This document shows positions 21,605 to 30,734 of a stretch of DNA of 64,000 nt, one piece after another; the stretch's first letter is position 1; each line of letters starts with the position of its first letter. The DNA is from Bacillota bacterium (GTDB lineage: Bacteria > Bacillota > Clostridia > Lachnospirales > Lachnospiraceae). The stretch spans positions 8,070-72,069 of the forward strand of contig JAEYPA010000010.1 of assembly GCA_023411225.1 (NCBI GenBank), in the 5' to 3' direction. Under the pieces are notes generated by a model. The model was not told the origin of the DNA, searched no databases, and worked only from the letters and a program-made list of their open reading frames with translations. Position numbers and translations under genes: made by a program.

Positions 21605-22438
21605 ATGTTTGTTGATTTACACAATCATAGTTCCTATTCAGATGGCACAATGTCACCAGAGGAAATCTTAAAAGCAGCCAAGGATGCTAATGTTTCTGTA
21701 CTTGCCATAACAGATCATGACATATTGAAAGGTTCTTGCGAATTACTAAGATTAAGTAAAAATGAGAATATACATGTCATATCCGGTGTGGAGGTTAATG
21801 CACTGGAAGGTAAGGATAACATTCATATATTAGGCTATGGCATAGATTTGGAGGATGAAACTTTCTTAAGACTGATGTCAGAAAATCGCAACAGATTAGA
21901 TAAGATAAGTTTAGTTTTGATTGATAAAATGAAGGCAGCAGGTTGTCCTGTATCTGTGAAAGAGTTTCAAAATACAGACTATGATCAGATACATGGTGGC
22001 TGGAAGGCATTGTATTACTTTTTAGATAAAGGAATTACTAAGAATCTTACTGATGGGTTTTCTCTATATAAAAAATATCAGTGTGGATATGATATAGTAG
22101 ATTTTCCAAGGGTAAAAGAGGTTGTGAATTGGATTCATAATGCGGGTGGAATTGCAGTACTAGCCCATCCGGTAGTTAGTCTCTGGAAGAAAGATATGAC
22201 CTTGCCACAGCTAAGAAAAAAACTAGAAGAGTATCTATCCTTTGGCATTGATGGAATAGAGTGTCACTATCCAAAAAATACAGAAGAATTAACGAATGTT
22301 TGTGTGGATTTTTGTAAAAAGCACGGACTATTTATAACTTCAGGCTCTGATTACCATGGTGACTTTCAAAAAACTAAACTAGGGGAGCTTCAGGTAAAGT
22401 TAGAGGATTTAGAACTCCCTGCCTATTTGCTACAATAA
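21605..22438 (+). CDS. PHP-domain phosphoesterase (RNase AM / TrpH-like)
   Basis: A 277-residue metal-dependent phosphoesterase of the TrpH/YciV group, members of which degrade short RNA or 3',5'-bisphosphonucleotides. All PHP metal-ligand motifs are present: DLHNHSSYSDG (4-14), ITDHD near 39, GVEVNA near 62, AVLAHP near 183 and TSGSDYHGD near 246. AAAAGGAGAG precedes ATG 21605. An unknown membrane protein follows after 18 bp, suggesting an operon. Substrate cannot be fixed from sequence. Confidence 0.93.
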   Translation: MFVDLHNHSSYSDGTMSPEEILKAAKDANVSVLAITDHDILKGSCELLRLSKNENIHVISGVEVNALEGKDNIHILGYGIDLEDETFLRLMSENRNRLDKISLVLIDKMKAAGCPVSVKEFQNTDYDQIHGGWKALYYFLDKGITKNLTDGFSLYKKYQCGYDIVDFPRVKEVVNWIHNAGGIAVLAHPVVSLWKKDMTLPQLRKKLEEYLSFGIDGIECHYPKNTEELTNVCVDFCKKHGLFITSGSDYHGDFQKTKLGELQVKLEDLELPAYLLQ

Positions 22439-22456
22439 AATAGAAGGACTGCTGTT

Positions 22457-23245
22457 ATGAAAAATTTTAAAATTATGATCATATTGTTTTTTGTGCAATT
22501 ATTTTATATCGCTACTATAATGTTATCTTGTATATGGGATAGCACAATGTTTACCGCTTTGAGGGTGCTAACCTATTTCGCATGGGGATTTTCACTTTTA
22601 TACATCAATTATATTATTAGGCGATATGAGCATTCAAAAAAGAATAGAAGAAAAGCTATTGTGATTTATGCAATAGGCTGTGTCTGTGTATTAACAGCGC
22701 AGTTCATATCTGCAACAAAGCCTAATTTAGTCATTGCATTGATATTTGCGGTATTTCTTTTTGTAATCTACCTGGTGGAGCTTGTACTGGTATTTGACAT
22801 AAGAAAAAGTATGCTGGACGAGACAATGATAGAGCTGGAAAATAATCCGAATAAAGAGTTATTTGTAGGACTTACGAGTGAGAGAAATATAAGAAACCAC
22901 AGTCTATTGGTAACAGCCCTAATCTTTGGATTGTTATTTACCTATGTTGGGATACCACTTTTGTGTAGCCAGGACTATTTCTTTGGTATTAAAGCGCTGA
23001 TTTTTCTTTATGCATGGGACATTGCCATGTTGATTATGAGGTTATATGTAGTAAGAGCACAATTTTTTAGATATCTAGTGGAAATCATCTGCTTTCAGAT
23101 AAGCATGATGTGTCTATCTATTGTCATTTCTAAGTTAAATTGGGCTATGCAACAGACAGTTTTTCAATTGGGGTGTATTCTTGCCATTGTACCAATTGTG
23201 TTTGGTGTCGTAAAAGATATTCGAAAAATGCGTAAGGGACAATAA
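22457..23245 (+). CDS. Polytopic membrane protein of unknown function
   Basis: A 262-residue protein with about seven hydrophobic segments (for example IMIILFFVQLFYIATIML, ALRVLTYFAWGFSLLYI, LVIALIFAVFLFVIYL and the last QLGCILAIVPIVFGVV). A cytosolic loop near residues 115-145 carries ENNPNKELFVGLTSERN, and the C-terminus is basic. I recognise no family. It follows the PHP gene by 18 bp and precedes the C39 peptidase by about 80 bp, with no terminator between, so the three may share a transcript. Confidence 0.75.
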   Translation: MKNFKIMIILFFVQLFYIATIMLSCIWDSTMFTALRVLTYFAWGFSLLYINYIIRRYEHSKKNRRKAIVIYAIGCVCVLTAQFISATKPNLVIALIFAVFLFVIYLVELVLVFDIRKSMLDETMIELENNPNKELFVGLTSERNIRNHSLLVTALIFGLLFTYVGIPLLCSQDYFFGIKALIFLYAWDIAMLIMRLYVVRAQFFRYLVEIICFQISMMCLSIVISKLNWAMQQTVFQLGCILAIVPIVFGVVKDIRKMRKGQ

Positions 23246-23324
23246 GGTATTGGTTCTTATAAAATTGCCGATATTGTATATAGATTAGGTACTTATGATT
23301 GTGATAGGAACGGTGGTGAGAACT

Positions 23325-24173
23325 GTGAGGAAACAAAAGGTAAAGAAGAAAAGGGCAATTGTATTTTTTCTTCTATTTATCTTGGTTATTGGAGTAGACA
23401 TCTATGTTATCAGATATTTTATGAAAGAAGATAGTGTAATCGTATCTACTGCTGATTATTTGGCAGAAGATACAATGCTAAATGAAGCCAATAAAGACAA
23501 TAGTGATGGTAAGGTTACAAAAGATAAGAAGGAAGATGTTACTAAGGAAGGTAAGAACAAAGTGTTACTGGATGTACCTTTCATTAACCAGACCAAGGAT
23601 TATCTCAATGCTTGTGAAAGCATTTCTGCGGTTATGGCCTTGCAGTACTTAGGAATCGATATCACAGTTGATGATTTTATAACAGATTATTTAGATAAAG
23701 GAGTGGCTCCTTATCGTGATAAACATGGAGTTTATAGAGGAAGTAATCCGTGGGAGAAGTTCCCTGGTAATCCCAAGGACGATACAGGGTGGGGATGTTA
23801 TGCTCCGGTTATTGTAAACGCGTTAAATAAATTCATAGACAAGGATAAATATGATGTCCAGGAACTATATAATGAAAAGGTATCTTCCTTATGTTCTGAC
23901 TATATTGATCATGGTGTCCCTGTGATTTTCTGGGCAACCATAGATATGAAGGCACCGAGCAAAGGTTCTTCTTGGAAGTTGGTGGATAGTGATGAGAAGT
24001 TTACTTGGATTCGTCCAATGCACTGTGTTCTATTAGTGGGATATGATGACAACTATTACTATTTTAATGATCCTTGGGTGAAGAAAGCTTATAAATATAA
24101 AAAAGCTGAGGTGGAACGGGCATACAAAGGGCTGTACCAGCAGGCTGTAGTGGTGACAAAAATAAAAAAGTGA
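23325..24173 (+). CDS. Membrane-anchored C39-like cysteine peptidase
   Basis: A 282-residue protein with a basic N-terminus and one helix (AIVFFLLFILVIGVDIYVI), then a hydrophilic linker and a papain-fold Peptidase_C39_2 domain outside the cell. The catalytic Cys is in YLNACESISAVMALQYLG, and the His-Asn/Asp part in MHCVLLVGYDDNYYYFNDPW. Such proteins may trim peptides or cell-wall-linked proteins. I start it at GTG 23325, preceded by GGTGGTGAG; ATG 23295 is an in-frame alternative with a weaker site. A 15-bp-stem terminator follows. Confidence 0.87.
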   Translation: MRKQKVKKKRAIVFFLLFILVIGVDIYVIRYFMKEDSVIVSTADYLAEDTMLNEANKDNSDGKVTKDKKEDVTKEGKNKVLLDVPFINQTKDYLNACESISAVMALQYLGIDITVDDFITDYLDKGVAPYRDKHGVYRGSNPWEKFPGNPKDDTGWGCYAPVIVNALNKFIDKDKYDVQELYNEKVSSLCSDYIDHGVPVIFWATIDMKAPSKGSSWKLVDSDEKFTWIRPMHCVLLVGYDDNYYYFNDPWVKKAYKYKKAEVERAYKGLYQQAVVVTKIKK

Positions 24174-24223
24174 AGCCGGTGGTTGGTTTTAGGTAGTGAC
24201 TGGGTACTTTGCTTATAAGATAG

Positions 24224-24272
24224 AAAAGAAAGGGAAATTGGCGTAGAAATACATGCCATTTCCCTTTCTTTT
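24224..24272 (+). terminator. Terminator after the C39 peptidase
   Basis: Perfect 15-bp stem (24224-24238 with 24258-24272) beginning AAAAGAAAGGGAAAT, with an inner GGC/GCC pair and a T-rich 3' arm. Confidence 0.85.
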
Positions 24273-24314
24273 GCTATCTTCAGTAGCAGACTGGGAATAG
24301 AATAATGATTCATA

Positions 24315-24368
24315 CTTACAATAATTTTACGTACATTTTACATAGAACCATGATTACAATTTACATAT
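24315..24368 (+). promoter_or_regulatory. Pho box of the pst operon
   Basis: TTAC/TTTTAC units have TAC at 24317, 24328 and 24339, exactly 11 bp apart. Two more (24355 and 24362) lie downstream before an AT-rich -10 region. TTTACAT-type repeats with helical spacing are typical of PhoB/PhoP operators. PhoB and PhoR are encoded at the end of the cluster. Confidence 0.72.
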
Positions 24369-24413
24369 AAATATTATTGTGTTTTTAGACAATGACTAAG
24401 GGAGGAAAAATTT

Positions 24414-25283
24414 ATGAAACGCAGGTTATTTACTTGCATAGGAATGGTCAGTCTAAGCGCAATTCTACTTACATCTTGTTATAGTAAGGAATTTCTTACA
24501 ACTGGAGACATTGCCCCAGTTGCTAGAGAGGATGGATCTGGTACGAGAAGTTCCTTTTCTGATTTGTTTCATTTGATTAAGAAACAGGACAATGGAAATA
24601 AAACTGATGTTACAACAGAGGAAGCTATTATTGTTAACAAAACTGGAATTATGATGTCCAATGTTGCAAGTGACCAGTATGCCATCGGATACATTTCGCT
24701 TGGATCACTAAGTGATACGGTAAAAGCATTAAAAGTTGATGAAGTAGAGCCTTCTGTAGAAAATGTGAAAAATGGAAGTTATGCCATGGCAAGACCATTT
24801 TATATAGCAGCAGAAAAAGACAAAATATCTTCTCTGGGTAAGGATTTTATAGCCTTTATTTTAAGTAATGAAGGGCAGAAAATTGTAGAAGAATGCAATT
24901 ACATCCCATTCATACAAGATCCTAAAACCTATGAACCGAAAGGTTTGAAAGGAAATCTTGTGATTGCAGGTTCCTCATCGGTAACTCCGGTTATGGAAAA
25001 ACTAAAAGAAGCATACCAAAAAATCAATGAAGATGTAGAATTAGAGGTTCAACAAAGTGATTCTACAACAGGACTACAATCTTGTATTAACGGAATCTGT
25101 GATATAGCAATGTCCTCTAGAGAATTGACAGATCATGAACTAACGGAATTGGATCCAATTAAGATTGCACTAGATGGAATAGTAATTATTGTAAACAATG
25201 ACAATCCCATTGAGGGATTATCTATGGAACAGGTAAGAGAAATCTTTGCCGGGGAGGTAACAACATGGCAACTAAAGAATTAA
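24414..25283 (+). CDS. pstS: Phosphate-binding lipoprotein PstS, lobe order permuted (copy 2)
   Basis: A 289-residue lipoprotein, first gene of the pst operon. The lipobox is LTSC (Cys about 22). As in copy 1, the mature chain opens with VAREDGSGTRSSF and IGYISLGSLSDTVKAL, and closes with VIAGSSSVTPVMEKL, QQSDSTTGLQS, IAMSSRELT and IFAGEVTTW. Normal PstS has these two halves in the opposite order. The join is a short linker around KTYEPKGLKG. GGGAGGAAAA precedes ATG 24414. Its last 19 bp overlap pstC. It delivers Pi to PstCA. Confidence 0.94.
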   Translation: MKRRLFTCIGMVSLSAILLTSCYSKEFLTTGDIAPVAREDGSGTRSSFSDLFHLIKKQDNGNKTDVTTEEAIIVNKTGIMMSNVASDQYAIGYISLGSLSDTVKALKVDEVEPSVENVKNGSYAMARPFYIAAEKDKISSLGKDFIAFILSNEGQKIVEECNYIPFIQDPKTYEPKGLKGNLVIAGSSSVTPVMEKLKEAYQKINEDVELEVQQSDSTTGLQSCINGICDIAMSSRELTDHELTELDPIKIALDGIVIIVNNDNPIEGLSMEQVREIFAGEVTTWQLKN

Positions 25284-26197
25284 GAATAAAAAAGATAAAG
25301 CCATCAGAAGATGAGTTAAAACAACAAAAAAGTTATGGTCGAAGAGCGTTAAAGGAGCATTTTGCCAAGTACATGTTTTTGTTGGCAGCGTTAGTTAGTA
25401 TATTGGCAGTTGGTCTTATCTGCGTATTCCTTATTGTAAATGGTATTCCCGCTATGAAGGAGATTGGATTATTTAATTTTCTATTGGGAGAAAAATGGAA
25501 ACCCAATGATGTTCCAGCATCTTTCGGCATCTTTCCATTTCTTCTTGGTAGTATATACATTACAGCAGGTGCAGTGATTATTGGAGTTCCCATTGGAATC
25601 CTCACGGCTGTGTATATGGCTAGATTTTGTCCTAAAAGGATATATCGTGTTATGAAAGCTGCTATTGATTTGTTGGCTGGTATTCCCTCCATCGTTTATG
25701 GATTTTTTGGAATTATGATCATTGTTCCATTTGTCAGCAATGTATTTGGAGGTAATGGAAATAGTATCCTGACTGCTTCCATCTTGTTGGGTATTATGAT
25801 TTTACCTACAATCGTTAGTGTTAGTGAGGCAGCAATCCGGGCTGTTCCAGATAGCTACTATGAAGGAGCTTTAGCTCTCGGAGCAAGCCATGAGAGAAGT
25901 GTATTTTTTGCTGTACTTCCTGCAGCTAAATCCGGTATATTGGCGGGTGTAATCCTAGGTATCGGAAGGGCAATCGGTGAGACCATGGCAGTTATCATGG
26001 TTGCCGGTAATCAGCCTAGAATGCCAAAAGGTATTTTAAAAGGAATTAGAACCATGACAGCTAACATTGTAATCGAAATGGGATATGCAGCAGATTTACA
26101 TAGAGAGGCGTTGATTGCAACGGCGGTTGTATTATTTGTGTTTATTCTTATTATCAATCTTTGTTTCTCCCTAATTAAAAGGAGGAATAGTATATGA
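25265..26197 (+). CDS. pstC: Phosphate ABC transporter permease PstC
   Basis: A 310-residue inner-membrane permease with six helices. The first starts near residue 38 (MFLLAALVSILAVGLICVFL). The EAA loop typical of PstC is AALAVGASHERS-like (EGALALGASHERSVFFAVLPAAKSG in fragments: GALALGASHE, LPAAKSG), with IGRAIGETMAVIMVAGN after it. GGGAGGTAAC, inside pstS, precedes ATG 25265, so translation is coupled. Its stop overlaps the pstA ATG. Confidence 0.96.
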   Translation: MATKELRIKKIKPSEDELKQQKSYGRRALKEHFAKYMFLLAALVSILAVGLICVFLIVNGIPAMKEIGLFNFLLGEKWKPNDVPASFGIFPFLLGSIYITAGAVIIGVPIGILTAVYMARFCPKRIYRVMKAAIDLLAGIPSIVYGFFGIMIIVPFVSNVFGGNGNSILTASILLGIMILPTIVSVSEAAIRAVPDSYYEGALALGASHERSVFFAVLPAAKSGILAGVILGIGRAIGETMAVIMVAGNQPRMPKGILKGIRTMTANIVIEMGYAADLHREALIATAVVLFVFILIINLCFSLIKRRNSI

Positions 26198-27033
26198 AAA
26201 AGCGAAATAAGCGACATATTGACATAGTATCTCTCTTACTTCGAGGCGGAGTTTTATTATCTGCTGCTATTACAGTAACAGTACTTGCATTTATAATTCT
26301 TTATATCATTATTCGTGGAGTACCCCATTTATCTTTAAAAATGTTTGCACTTAATTATAATACGACAAATCTTTCTTTTATGCCTGCTTTAATTAATACC
26401 ATAATAATTACTGCCTTAGCGCTGGTATTTGCAGTCCCAATCGGAGTGTGTTCTGCTATTTATCTGGTAGAGTATGCAAAACGAGGTAATAAGATAGTAG
26501 GAATTATACGGATTACCTCAGAAACCTTATCTGGAATTCCGTCTATTGTATATGGATTATTTGGAATGTTGTTCTTTGTGACAGCGTTACACTGGAAGCT
26601 TTCTATTCTTTCAGGTGCGGCAACTTTGGCTATAATGGTACTTCCTTTAATTATGAGGACTACAGAAGAGGCTTTAAAGGCAGTACCGGATTCCTATCGA
26701 GAAGGTAGCTTTGGTCTTGGAGCAGGACGCTTGAGAACAGTATTTCGCATTGTTCTTCCAGCAGCAGCACCTGGAATCCTGTCTGGGGTTATTTTATCTA
26801 TCGGTCGTATAGTGGGGGAATCGGCAGCTTTGATTTTTACTGCAGGAAGTGTGGCAGAATTGCCAAAGAGTCTGTTTGACTCAGGAAGAACCCTAGCAGT
26901 TCATTTATACAACTTATCCAGTGAAGGCTTACATGTAAATGAAGCTTTTGCTACTGCAGTTGTATTGCTTATCATTGTAGTTTTGATAAACTGGGGATCA
27001 AGAAAACTGGCAAATCGACTTACAAAAGCTTAG
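26194..27033 (+). CDS. pstA: Phosphate ABC transporter permease PstA
   Basis: A 279-residue permease, partner of PstC in the membrane channel. Six helices are seen, with the EAA loop SFGLGAGRLRTVFRIVLPAA and IGRIVGESAALIFTAGS after it. It starts at ATG 26194 in an ATGA overlap with pstC after AAAGGAGG. Length is typical. A 27-bp gap leads to pstB. Confidence 0.96.
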   Translation: MKKRNKRHIDIVSLLLRGGVLLSAAITVTVLAFIILYIIIRGVPHLSLKMFALNYNTTNLSFMPALINTIIITALALVFAVPIGVCSAIYLVEYAKRGNKIVGIIRITSETLSGIPSIVYGLFGMLFFVTALHWKLSILSGAATLAIMVLPLIMRTTEEALKAVPDSYREGSFGLGAGRLRTVFRIVLPAAAPGILSGVILSIGRIVGESAALIFTAGSVAELPKSLFDSGRTLAVHLYNLSSEGLHVNEAFATAVVLLIIVVLINWGSRKLANRLTKA

Positions 27034-27060
27034 GTATAGTCGTGATAGGAGAGAAAAAGT

Positions 27061-27822
27061 ATGATAAAACAAATAAATAAAATGGAAATATCAAACCTGG
27101 ATTTATATTATAGTGATTTCCATGCCTTAAAAAACATAAATTTAAATATTAAAGCAGGGGAAATAACTGCATTTATCGGACCGTCCGGTTGTGGTAAATC
27201 TACCTTGCTAAAATCCCTAAATCGTATGAATGATCTGGTGGAAGGTTGTAAAATTACCGGAGAAATTTTGTTAGATAAAGAAAATATCTATGATGGTATG
27301 GATTTGAACCTACTTCGTAAAAGAGTAGGAATGGTATTTCAGAAGCCAAATCCGTTTCCAATGAGTGTGTATGATAATATTGCTTTTGGACCAAGAACAC
27401 ATGGTATTAAGAGCAAGATAGAATTAGACAATATTGTAGAAACATCTTTAAGAAATGCAGCTATTTGGGATGAAGTAAAGGATCGTTTGAAAAAAAGTGC
27501 CTTAGGACTTTCTGGCGGTCAGCAACAGCGTATTTGTATAGCCAGAGCTTTAGCTGTACAACCGGAGATAATTCTAATGGATGAGCCGACTTCAGCCTTA
27601 GATCCTATTTCGACCTCAAAAATAGAAGATCTAGTATTGGAGCTGAAAAAGGATTATACTATTGTTATGGTTACTCATAATATGCAGCAGGCGACTAGAG
27701 TATCTGACACCACAGTGTTTTTTCTGATGGGAGAGGTTATTGAGTATGGGGATACAGAGGAATTGTTCTCTATGCCGAAAAACAAAAAAACAGAAGATTA
27801 TATTACAGGGAGGTTTGGTTAA
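27061..27822 (+). CDS. pstB: Phosphate ABC transporter ATPase PstB
   Basis: A 253-residue ABC ATPase that powers phosphate import. Walker A is [19 protein letters not shown] (about 40-58), Q-loop [16 protein letters not shown], signature LSGGQQQR, Walker [13 protein letters not shown] and H-loop VTHNMQQA. The NPFPMS wording is specific to PstB. It overlaps phoU by one base (TAATG). Confidence 0.98.
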   Translation: MIKQINKMEISNLDLYYSDFHALKNINLNIKAGEITAFIGPSGCGKSTLLKSLNRMNDLVEGCKITGEILLDKENIYDGMDLNLLRKRVGMVFQKPNPFPMSVYDNIAFGPRTHGIKSKIELDNIVETSLRNAAIWDEVKDRLKKSALGLSGGQQQRICIARALAVQPEIILMDEPTSALDPISTSKIEDLVLELKKDYTIVMVTHNMQQATRVSDTTVFFLMGEVIEYGDTEELFSMPKNKKTEDYITGRFG

Positions 27823-28472
27823 TGCGGAATCGATTTGATCAACAATTAGAATTGTTAAACAGTGAATTGACACAAATGGGCTGTTTGATTGAGCAGGCCA
27901 TAGAGATTGCTGTAAGTGCTCTAGTCAATCAGGATGTGGAAAAGGCAAATCAGGCAATAAAATTTGATGATGAGATAGACCAAAAGGAGAAAGATATTGA
28001 AACTCTGTGTATGAAGCTACTTTTGCAACAACAACCAGTAGCGAAAGACCTACGTTTGATTAGTGCTGCCTTAAAGATGATTACAGATATGGAAAGAATT
28101 GGAGACCATGCACAAGATATATCTGAAATTACTATATTACTGGCAGATAAGCCTTATTTTAATAATTTGAAGTTTATTCTGGATATGGCCAAAGAGACTG
28201 TTGTTATGGTAGTTAATAGCATTAATGCATTTGTAGAGAGAGACATTGATATTGCAGAGGAAGTAACTGTTCATGATGATATTATTGATGATTTATTTGT
28301 TCAACTCAAAAAGGAGATTATTGATATAATTGGTACCAATCCAGAATATGCGGAACAGGCCACAGATTTATTAATGATTGGTAAGTATTTTGAACGTATT
28401 GGAGATCATGCAACCAATATAGCTGAGTGGGTAATTTTCTCTATAAACGGCATTCATGAAGATAAAAATTAA
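27822..28472 (+). CDS. phoU: Phosphate signalling regulator PhoU
   Basis: A 216-residue protein of two similar three-helix bundles, each with the metal-binding pattern: MERIGDHAQDISE (about 92) and FERIGDHATNIAEW (about 190). PhoU couples PstSCAB occupancy to the PhoR kinase, lowering Pho gene expression when phosphate is high. It overlaps the pstB stop by one base. A terminator follows, after which phoB-phoR resume. Confidence 0.97.
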   Translation: MRNRFDQQLELLNSELTQMGCLIEQAIEIAVSALVNQDVEKANQAIKFDDEIDQKEKDIETLCMKLLLQQQPVAKDLRLISAALKMITDMERIGDHAQDISEITILLADKPYFNNLKFILDMAKETVVMVVNSINAFVERDIDIAEEVTVHDDIIDDLFVQLKKEIIDIIGTNPEYAEQATDLLMIGKYFERIGDHATNIAEWVIFSINGIHEDKN

Positions 28473-28480
28473 AAATATGT

Positions 28481-28516
28481 AAAAGTGGCCGACAAAAGTA
28501 CAGGAGGCCACTTTTT
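28481..28516 (+). terminator. Terminator between phoU and phoB
   Basis: Perfect 10-bp stem AAAAGTGGCC (28481-28490 with 28506-28515) with T-rich 3' side. It could partly attenuate transcription into phoBR. Confidence 0.8.
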
Positions 28517-28587
28517 AAATCCACGAGGGTATGTTAAAATACATGCCAAAGTATTCTTTTTACAAACTAATGAAAGGAGTATCAGCC

Positions 28588-29262
28588 ATGGCATTGATTT
28601 ATATTGTAGAAGACGACATTAATATAAGAGAAATAGAGAGCTTTGCCCTAAAAAATAGTGGATATTCGACTACAGAGATGGAGAAAGGTAAGGAATTGTA
28701 TAAAAAGCTACAGGAACGAATACCAAATCTTATTGTGTTAGATATTATGTTACCGGATGAGGATGGTTTAGAAATACTCAGAAAGCTAAGGCAGATGCCG
28801 GAAACAAAAAAAGTACCGGTCCTTATGGTGACAGCTAAATCCTCAGAACTGGATAAGGTAAAAGGATTAGATATGGGAGCAGATGATTATCTGACAAAAC
28901 CATTTGGTGTTATGGAGTTTATCTCTCGTGTAAAGGCACTACTCCGAAGAAGTGTACAGGGAGTTCACGAGGAGAATCTGAGCTTTCAGGAGATTTACCT
29001 CGATATCTCAAGACATCAGGTGTATGTAGAAGAAGAGGCGTGTGAACTTACCTACAAGGAGTATGAATTATTAAAATTGTTTATGCAAAATATAGGAAGA
29101 GTATTGACCAGAGATGTGATTATGGAGCGTGTCTGGGGTGTTGACTTTGAAGGGGAATCTCGAACCATAGATATGCATATAAAGACTTTGAGACAGAAAC
29201 TAAAGGATGCTGGAGGATATATTCATACTATTCGAAATGTAGGTTATGTTCTTGAAAAATAA
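28588..29262 (+). CDS. phoB: PhoB/PhoP-type response regulator
   Basis: A 224-residue OmpR/PhoB regulator. The receiver domain has EDD near the N-terminus, phospho-acceptor Asp in LIVLDIMLPDEDG (about 53) and Lys in LTKPFGV. The winged-helix DNA-binding domain has ELTYKEYELLKLFM and RTIDMHIKTLRQKL and ends HTIRNVGYVLEK. ATG 28588 follows GAAAGGAG; the frame extends to 28531 without an SD. It lies between phoU and phoR, so control of the Pho boxes found here is highly likely. Confidence 0.95.
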   Translation: MALIYIVEDDINIREIESFALKNSGYSTTEMEKGKELYKKLQERIPNLIVLDIMLPDEDGLEILRKLRQMPETKKVPVLMVTAKSSELDKVKGLDMGADDYLTKPFGVMEFISRVKALLRRSVQGVHEENLSFQEIYLDISRHQVYVEEEACELTYKEYELLKLFMQNIGRVLTRDVIMERVWGVDFEGESRTIDMHIKTLRQKLKDAGGYIHTIRNVGYVLEK

Positions 29263-29279
29263 CCGGAAAGAGGAAAACC

Positions 29280-30593
29280 ATGAAAAGAAGAATAAACATC
29301 CAGCTTCTTGGTCTGGGAGCAATAGCAATTATTTTTACATTGTGTCTATCTGTGACAGTGTTTTATGAGCAATTTAAAACACAGGTAAAGGAAGATTTAA
29401 GAAGCTATGGAATTTTTTTGTCATATATGAATACTGAGCAGATGGAGGAACTGGCTGAAAAACAAGGAGATGTAGATAAACTTAGAGTTACTTTGGTTAA
29501 TCAGGACGGAACCGTAAGTTTTGACTCCAAGGTGGATATAGCAAAGCTTGATAATCACAAATCTCGCCCTGAAATAAAGGAAGCTTTTGAAACAGGGGAA
29601 GGAAGTATCATCCGCAAGTCTGATACTCTGTCCAAAAATGTATACTATTATGCTTTCCGCCTTGATAGTGGGAAGGTATTGCGTGTTTCCAAGGAAACTA
29701 GCAGTATCTTTAGCTTTTTTTATCGGCTGATTCCTTTATTGATTTTTATGGCTTTCTTGATTTTTATCCTATGCATGATAATTGCTCGCTTTCTTACTCA
29801 CCTCATTATATCTCCAATAGAACATCTGGCCAGGAACCTTCAGGACCCTAAGAAGGAGCTGATTTATAAGGAATTAATACCTTTTACAGAAATGATTCAG
29901 GAGCAACATAGTAATATTATGAAAAGTGCAAGAATAAGACAAGAGTTTACGGCAAATGTCTCTCATGAATTAAAGACACCATTAACAGCCATTTCAGGAT
30001 ATGCTGAATTGATTGAAAATGGTATGGCTAATGAACAGGATATTAAACGATTTGCTACGGAGATTCATCGTAATGCCAATAGACTTCTTACGTTAATCGA
30101 CGATACGATTCGTTTATCAGAGTTAGACTATGAACAGTTGGCGATAACGACGGAGCCAGTAGATTTGTACAGTCTTGCAGAAAATTGTGCTAAAACGCTG
30201 GCCATAAATGCTGAAAAGAATAAGGTTACCATTATGGTGAAAGGAACTCATAGCTTGGTGGAAGCCAATAAGCAAATGATAGAGGAGCTGATTTTCAATC
30301 TTTGTGACAATGCTATTCGTTACAATAATGTTGGTGGAACCGTAATTGTTACGATAGGCGAACAGGAGGAAAGAATTTTTCTATCTGTAAAGGATACAGG
30401 TATTGGGATTCCGAAGAAACATCAGGAGAGAATCTTTGAACGGTTTTACCGCGTAGACAAAAGTAGGTCAAAGTCTACTGGAGGTACAGGCCTAGGACTT
30501 GCCATAGTCAAACACATTGTTGCCCAGCACAGTGCAGAGCTAACCCTAAAAAGTGAAGAGGGAGAAGGAACAGAGATAACGGTTCTGTTTTAA
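29280..30593 (+). CDS. phoR: PhoR-type sensor histidine kinase
   Basis: A 437-residue membrane kinase. Helix 1 (about 10-30) and helix 2 (about 150-172, IPLLIFMAFLIFILCMIIA) enclose an extracytoplasmic sensor of about 120 residues. HisKA has VSHELKTPLTAISGY (about 225), and the ATPase domain has NLCDNAIRYN, KDTGIGIP and GTGLGLAIV. No PAS domain is evident between helix 2 and HisKA, so it is shorter than many PhoR proteins. It starts 17 bp after phoB, ending the Pho cluster. Confidence 0.94.
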   Translation: MKRRINIQLLGLGAIAIIFTLCLSVTVFYEQFKTQVKEDLRSYGIFLSYMNTEQMEELAEKQGDVDKLRVTLVNQDGTVSFDSKVDIAKLDNHKSRPEIKEAFETGEGSIIRKSDTLSKNVYYYAFRLDSGKVLRVSKETSSIFSFFYRLIPLLIFMAFLIFILCMIIARFLTHLIISPIEHLARNLQDPKKELIYKELIPFTEMIQEQHSNIMKSARIRQEFTANVSHELKTPLTAISGYAELIENGMANEQDIKRFATEIHRNANRLLTLIDDTIRLSELDYEQLAITTEPVDLYSLAENCAKTLAINAEKNKVTIMVKGTHSLVEANKQMIEELIFNLCDNAIRYNNVGGTVIVTIGEQEERIFLSVKDTGIGIPKKHQERIFERFYRVDKSRSKSTGGTGLGLAIVKHIVAQHSAELTLKSEEGEGTEITVLF

Positions 30594-30647
30594 TGAGTGA
30601 TTTCTTGTTAAGATAATGTTAAGACTGCGAAGAGTTGTAAAATATAG

Positions 30648-30676
30648 TTGAAAAGTAATAGGATAAAGTGTATGAT
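30648..30676 (+). promoter_or_regulatory. pyk promoter
   Basis: TTGAAA (30648-30653), 17 bp, TATGAT (30671-30676), 59 bp before the pyruvate kinase start. Confidence 0.7.
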
Positions 30677-30734
30677 AGTCTCGATTTATAAAACACTAAG
30701 AAAGATTGTTGGATAAGAGAAAGGCAGGATTATA

